DNA of 46,218 bases, from NCBI GenBank assembly GCA_964454445.1, contig CAYVTD010000027.1:1-46218 (forward strand), read 5' to 3'. Each line of letters starts with the position of its first letter. Position 1 is the first letter of the stretch. Shown here piece after piece: positions 42,642 through 46,218 of the stretch. Below the pieces are notes generated by a model. It was given only the letters and a program-made list of their open reading frames with translations, made no database searches and had not been told where the DNA came from. The stretch comes from CAYVTD01 sp964454445. GTDB lineage: Bacteria > Bacteroidota > Ignavibacteria > Kapaibacteriales > UBA2268. A program made the translations under genes and the position numbers.

Positions 42642-44594
42642 ATGGATCTCTCTGACATCAAATTCAACTACGATTATCTTTTCAACATTAATTCCCCTTA
42701 TGATTTGCGGAAACTCGAGGTAAACGATTTGCCAGCAGTTTGCGACGAAGTTCGGGAGTTTATGATTGATGTTATAACCAAAACAGGCGGTCATTTCGGA
42801 GCTGGGCTTGGTGTTGTCGAGTTGACCGTTGCCCTGCACTATGTTTATAATACTCCTATTGACAAAATTGTTTTCGATACCGGTCATCAGGGTTATCCAC
42901 ATAAAATCCTGACTGGCAGACGGGATATGCTGCATACCATTCGTAAAAAAGATGGTTTGTCAGGTTTTTTAAAACCTGCTGAAAGCGAATACGATGCCTT
43001 CGGGGCTGGTCATGCAAGTACGAGTATTTCTGCAGCCTTGGGGCTTGCCACCGCAAGAGATTTTTTAAATAAAAAGCATAAAGTAATAGCAGTTATAGGC
43101 GATGGGGCTATGACCGGCGGAATGGCTTACGAGGCGATGAACAACATTGGATTTCAAAAAAGAGATGTTACTGTTGTGCTTAATGACAACGATTTTTCCA
43201 TCGATCCTAATGTTTCAGCAATTTCTAAATATTTCAACGAAGTACTTACTTCGCAGACTATACAGAGGATTCGAAGTAATATTTGGGACATTACAGGGCG
43301 ATTTGACCAAATCGGAGATCGTATTCGTAAAGTTGCCTCCAAAATTGAAGGCGGCTTGAAAGCTATTGTTACTCCAGGAATGCTCTTCGAGGCGCTCGGG
43401 TTTGAGTATTTCGGTCCTGTCGAAGGACACAACGTGAAAAAACTTGTTCGAATACTAAAAATCATACGCGAAATGAACCATCCTGTCCTTTTGCATACAA
43501 TAACACAAAAAGGAAAAGGATATGCACCAGCCGAGTTAGATAGCCAGCATTACCACGCCATTGGCAAGATAGATAAAGAAACAGGTAAATCATTTCCCGT
43601 TGCCCAAGCACTGTCTAAAAAACCTACATATTCTGATGTTTTTGGCTCAGCAATGCTCAAACTGTGCAAATTGGAACCAAAGCTTACTGCCATAACAGCA
43701 GCAATGACCGAAGGAACAGGCTTGCATATTTTTGCAAAAGAAATGCCTGAACGATTGATAGATGTGGGTATCGCAGAGCCACATTCTGTAACTCTCGCCG
43801 CTGGCATGGCTATGGAAGGTATGATCCCTGTTTGCGCAATTTATTCATCATTCTTACAAAGAGCTTACGACCAAATAAATCACGACGTTGCTCTCCAGGG
43901 CTTACACGTCATTTTTGCTTTAGACAGGGCTGGCCTTGTCGGCTCAGACGGAGCTACACACCACGGCGTTCTCGATATGGTTTATTTGCGAAGCATACAA
44001 ACTATGATTGCTATGGCTCCCAAAGATGAGCAAGAGCTTCGTAATATGCTCTATACAGCGGTATTTAATGTTAAAAACTGTCCAGTTTCTATTCGATTTC
44101 CACGAGGAACCGGCAATGGCGCTCCCGAAACTCCTTTTCGAGCTATTCCAATTGGAAAAGCTGAGACATTAAGAAATGGCAGTGATATAGCAATAATAGC
44201 CATTGGTAATATGGTAAACTATTCGCTCGAAGCCGCTGAAATCCTTGCTAACAAGGGTATCGAAGCAGAAGTCGTAAATGCAAGATTTGTCAAGCCACTC
44301 GACACAATGCTCCTTGACGACATTGCAAGACGTTTCGATAAAATCTTAACTGTCGAAGACGGGCAAGTGCAGGGCGGTTTTGGCTCAGCTGTCCTCGAAT
44401 ATATTGCTACAAACAAGCGTAGTAATGCAGATATCCGTCTCCATGGCATCCCTGATAGATTTATTGAACACGGCACACAACAGGAACTTCGAAGCGAACT
44501 GCTCCTCGACGCAAAAGGCATTGCCCAATTTGCAGAAGGTTTTATTTTTGAAAAAAATGGGGAAAAATTGCTCCCATACCATTTATATAAGTAA
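42642..44594 (+). CDS. dxs: 1-deoxy-D-xylulose-5-phosphate synthase
   Basis: First step of the MEP isoprenoid pathway: thiamine-diphosphate-dependent condensation of pyruvate and glyceraldehyde 3-phosphate, in the cytoplasm. The 650 residues are full length. Motifs include FDTGHQGYPHKILTGRRD, FGAGHASTSISAALGLA, and the ThDP/Mg motif VIGDGAMTGGMAYEAMNN with the closing NDNDFSIDPNV. The second domain shows VGIAEPHSVTLAAGMAMEGM and YSSFLQRAYDQINHDVALQ, and the C-terminal transketolase domain starts near ALNR-equivalent IPIGKAETLRNGSDIAIIA. The ATG at 42642 fits the family start. The DUF2723 gene begins 23 bp after its stop and is probably co-transcribed. Confidence 0.97.
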   Translation: MDLSDIKFNYDYLFNINSPYDLRKLEVNDLPAVCDEVREFMIDVITKTGGHFGAGLGVVELTVALHYVYNTPIDKIVFDTGHQGYPHKILTGRRDMLHTIRKKDGLSGFLKPAESEYDAFGAGHASTSISAALGLATARDFLNKKHKVIAVIGDGAMTGGMAYEAMNNIGFQKRDVTVVLNDNDFSIDPNVSAISKYFNEVLTSQTIQRIRSNIWDITGRFDQIGDRIRKVASKIEGGLKAIVTPGMLFEALGFEYFGPVEGHNVKKLVRILKIIREMNHPVLLHTITQKGKGYAPAELDSQHYHAIGKIDKETGKSFPVAQALSKKPTYSDVFGSAMLKLCKLEPKLTAITAAMTEGTGLHIFAKEMPERLIDVGIAEPHSVTLAAGMAMEGMIPVCAIYSSFLQRAYDQINHDVALQGLHVIFALDRAGLVGSDGATHHGVLDMVYLRSIQTMIAMAPKDEQELRNMLYTAVFNVKNCPVSIRFPRGTGNGAPETPFRAIPIGKAETLRNGSDIAIIAIGNMVNYSLEAAEILANKGIEAEVVNARFVKPLDTMLLDDIARRFDKILTVEDGQVQGGFGSAVLEYIATNKRSNADIRLHGIPDRFIEHGTQQELRSELLLDAKGIAQFAEGFIFEKNGEKLLPYHLYK

Positions 44595-44617
44595 TTATTT
44601 TTTCTTATTTTGCATCT

Positions 44618-46218
44618 ATGGAAAAGCAAATAAGAAAAATTAGATTATTGTTGTCGGCGCCATTGTTTATAATTGTTTTTGCTGTATATTATACTACATT
44701 AGCTCCGGGCGTAACTTTTACAGATAGTGGCGAGCTTGCCGCAGTATGCTCGACACTCGGTGTAGCCCATCCCACTGGTTATCCCCTATTTACTTTGCTC
44801 GGTTATCTTTTGACTTGGTTGCCATTATCGGCTTCAACAATTTTCGAGCTTAACATATTTGCCGCTGTTCTAACAACTTTGTCATCTGTAGTCCTGGCAA
44901 ACGCTATGCTTTCCCTTCTTTTGTTAATCAATGACAAGAATAAATCTATATCCATTATCAGAAAAGATTCATCAAGAAATAAGTATCTATCAAAGCATAT
45001 AGAAAATGAAAAGCATCCTGTTATTATCAATTTCGACTTTAAAAATCCAGATTTTCTGACTTATTTCGGCATACCTTTTTTAACTTCTTTAACATATAGC
45101 TTTGCAATAACAGTTTGGGAACAAGGAACAGCAATAGAAGTATATTCACTTCATTTGTTACTAATGAATCTGGCTTTATGGGCGCTATTTTCATCTTCAC
45201 TCATTAAAAGGAGTCAAGAAACAGCCTATTCTATGTCATCGCCGAGCGAGACGAACAGTAAACAAATTACTTCTCATTTCTTGAAAGATAACAAGCCGGA
45301 TATCTTCTACCTTTCGCTTGCCGCCTTCCTTCTTGGATTGGGCTTTTCCAACCATTTAACGACAATGCTAATGCTTCCTGCTTTTCTATTCTTTTTTTTA
45401 AAACCGCCGGGCGCGAGATTTTCTTTCAATGCCAACAAAAGAAAGGACTTTTTACTTATCCTTGTTCTCTTTGTTATTGGCTTTAGCTTGTATCTTTACC
45501 TTCCTATTCGCTCCGCTTGCTTGCCTGTGCAGAACTGGGGCTGGACACATCGTGGATTAGAAAAGTTTTTTTATCATATTCAAGGGAAGCAATATCAAGT
45601 CTGGATGTTTTCCGGGTGGACTACATTTTTTAACAATTTTCTTATCTTTGTAAAGTTAGTGCCTTCTCAGCTTGGCTGGCTTGGTCTAATTCCAATGTTT
45701 GCAGGATTTTGGGCAGCTTTTAAACTGTCAAAAGAGATATTTTGGTTTCTTATTTTGTTTATATTCATAAGTCTTATTTACTCTCTCAACTATTCCATTC
45801 ACGATATTGATTCATATTTTTTGCAAACTTTCACCGGATTAATCATTTTTTCTGGTTTATGTTTGTTTTATTTCAGAAAATATATTAAAATATTGATTAT
45901 TGCGGCATTAATCATTCCCATTATCAATATTTCTTTAAATTACACAGAAGCAGACCGTTCAGATGATATAATGGTAGAGGAATATTCAAGAATAATGATG
46001 GATAATCTCGAACCAAACGCAATTATCATTTCTTCTCAATGGGATTATTGGTGCAGTGCCTTTTGGTATTACAAGACCGTTGAAAAACGTCGAACTGATG
46101 TAACCCTAATTGAATTAGAGCTACTTCACCGAACAAGCTATCCTTTTCAACTACAATTATGCGATAAAAAAACGTGTGAATCTTACAAATCTTATTTCGA
46201 TGATTATAATCAAACTCT
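44618..46218 (+). CDS. DUF2723-family membrane protein, 3' end cut by window
   Basis: The ATG at 44618 opens 533 codons that continue past the right edge. The N-terminus has a basic tail, a membrane helix, then FTDSGELAAVCSTLGVAHPT followed by GYPLFTLLGYLL. This is the signature of DUF2723 / protein-O-mannosyltransferase-like GT-C membrane proteins common in Bacteroidota and relatives. About ten hydrophobic segments follow, interrupted by a polar loop (about residues 105-145) unlike the rest. After about residue 445 a soluble region begins (IIISSQWDYWCSAFWYY), as in family members. Predicted role: lipid-linked sugar transfer to exported proteins or glycans; the substrate is unknown. It follows dxs by 23 bp. 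Confidence 0.85.
   Translation, partial: MEKQIRKIRLLLSAPLFIIVFAVYYTTLAPGVTFTDSGELAAVCSTLGVAHPTGYPLFTLLGYLLTWLPLSASTIFELNIFAAVLTTLSSVVLANAMLSLLLLINDKNKSISIIRKDSSRNKYLSKHIENEKHPVIINFDFKNPDFLTYFGIPFLTSLTYSFAITVWEQGTAIEVYSLHLLLMNLALWALFSSSLIKRSQETAYSMSSPSETNSKQITSHFLKDNKPDIFYLSLAAFLLGLGFSNHLTTMLMLPAFLFFFLKPPGARFSFNANKRKDFLLILVLFVIGFSLYLYLPIRSACLPVQNWGWTHRGLEKFFYHIQGKQYQVWMFSGWTTFFNNFLIFVKLVPSQLGWLGLIPMFAGFWAAFKLSKEIFWFLILFIFISLIYSLNYSIHDIDSYFLQTFTGLIIFSGLCLFYFRKYIKILIIAALIIPIINISLNYTEADRSDDIMVEEYSRIMMDNLEPNAIIISSQWDYWCSAFWYYKTVEKRRTDVTLIELELLHRTSYPFQLQLCDKKTCESYKSYFDDYNQT

Noticed and set aside
1..46218. tRNA, rRNA, insertion sequence, integrase or toxin-antitoxin genes
   Set aside because: The gene-free gaps were read on both strands and no such gene or signature was seen.

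Overview
The window is about 46 kb of low-GC bacterial chromosome, densely coded with short gaps. Several traits point to the Bacteroidota/Ignavibacteriota/Kapaibacteriota (FCB) group. These are a secreted beta-propeller protein with a type IX secretion C-terminal sorting domain, an OmpA-like protein with a proline-rich linker, YfhO- and DUF2723-type membrane proteins, and TPR histidine kinases. Recognisable Shine-Dalgarno sequences precede many starts (the small heat-shock genes, dnaK, cheW, the chemoreceptor, maeB). That argues against classical Bacteroidia or Flavobacteriia and for a deeper branch of the group; this placement is inference. No rRNA, tRNA, CRISPR array, insertion sequence or prophage gene was seen.

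Layout. 1-164: start of a secreted protein leaving the left edge. 274-2547: maeB (malic enzyme fused to a phosphotransacetylase-like domain). 2551-2990: a mosaic of intergenic hairpin repeats and a two-way terminator. 3072-6774 (minus): a stress block of three small heat-shock proteins followed by dnaK. 7081-11555 (plus): a YfhO-like membrane protein and a TPR histidine kinase. 11572-18980: nrnA, a seven-PAS hybrid kinase with a very long coiled coil, a small Nif11-domain protein on the opposite strand, and a response regulator with a decayed HD-GYP domain. 19258-24853 (minus): a type IX cargo protein and an OmpA-like outer-membrane protein. 25041-27788: leuS. 28019-35873 (plus): a glycosyltransferase, a giant two-module acyl-CoA dehydratase activase-like protein overlapping a PAS histidine kinase by 4 bp, then purM. 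35893-36456: an HD hydrolase. 36821-41997 (plus): cheW, an outer-membrane porin-like protein and a chemoreceptor. 42012-42560: a tandem repeat block. 42642-46218: dxs and a DUF2723 membrane protein running off the right edge.

The genes fall into housekeeping metabolism (maeB, leuS, purM, dxs, nrnA), protein quality control, envelope/surface proteins, and an unusually rich set of signalling proteins: three histidine kinases, one response regulator, CheW and a chemoreceptor.

No wholly new system could be demonstrated. The items I would look at first are: a repeat family shared by distant intergenic regions and freshly triplicated at 42161-42531; two matching sigma-54-like promoters, before the heat-shock cluster and before the Nif11 gene; a coiled coil of 24 heptads without a register break in the hybrid kinase; the HD-GYP domain whose HD pair is replaced by Asn-Gly; and the giant activase translationally coupled to a histidine kinase.
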